Shown in pieces: positions 5,090-5,101 of a DNA stretch of 5,101 nucleotides. The notes beneath the pieces are model-generated. The model worked only from the letters and a program-made list of their open reading frames with translations, was not told the DNA's origin and ran no database searches. How positions within the stretch are numbered: the first letter of the stretch is position 1; each line of letters starts with the position of its first letter. Position numbers and translations under genes: made by a program. This stretch comes from CAINVV01 sp964506325 (GTDB lineage: Bacteria > Bacteroidota > Bacteroidia > Bacteroidales > Prolixibacteraceae), in assembly GCA_964506325.1 (NCBI GenBank), contig CAZDLO010000176.1, positions 1 to 5,101 of the forward strand, given 5' to 3'.

Positions 5090-5101
5090 ATGCAAAGAAA
5101 T
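5090..5101 (+). CDS. Possible start of a gene cut by the window edge
   Basis: ATG followed by three codons (M-Q-R-N) before the sequence ends. Support is limited to AAAAAAGG ending eight bases upstream, a plausible Shine-Dalgarno, and to the gene-free DNA before it, which must be followed by something. Too short to identify; it may equally be a chance ATG. Confidence 0.25.

Overview
The window most likely comes from a member of the Bacteroidota, probably a Bacteroidales or Marinilabiliales type. Three things point there: the wording of ribosomal protein L19; promoters that fit the Bacteroidota -7 consensus TAnnTTTG rather than the E. coli sigma-70 pattern; and gene starts with little or no Shine-Dalgarno sequence. 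The assignment rests on these features alone; no database comparison was possible.

Layout, left to right. (1) rplS (63-413, +), closed by a strong hairpin terminator at 426-463. (2) A YitT-family integral membrane protein with a C-terminal DUF2179 domain (524-1444, +). (3) Convergent to it, with only 38 bp between stop codons, a two-gene minus-strand operon. Its first gene (start 3283, stop 1835) encodes an unusual protein with three helical repeats of about 72 residues followed by a GH16-like beta-sandwich. Its second gene (start 1821, stop 1483) encodes a stand-alone PAS domain protein. (4) Divergent from that operon, a multisite-type 16S rRNA m5C methyltransferase of the RsmF/NOL1-NOP2-Sun family (3358-4785, +). 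(5) A gene-free tail (4786-5101) with a nine-copy heptamer tandem repeat, a small inverted repeat and possibly the first codons of a gene that runs off the end.

rplS, yitT and the methyltransferase are ordinary housekeeping or conserved genes. The most unusual content is the minus-strand operon. The GH16-like protein has no signal peptide, and the catalytic E-x-D-x-x-E motif of GH16 reads Q-I-D-L-F-R. It therefore looks like an intracellular, catalytically dead carbohydrate-hydrolase fold fused to a repeated helical region, co-transcribed with a small sensor domain. Its function is unknown.

Three genes have in-frame TTG codons upstream that lengthen the open frame but overlap or abut promoter elements. 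I use the downstream ATG starts in all three. This turns an apparent 7-bp divergent gene overlap at 3340-3346 into a 74-bp intergenic region holding two face-to-face promoters.
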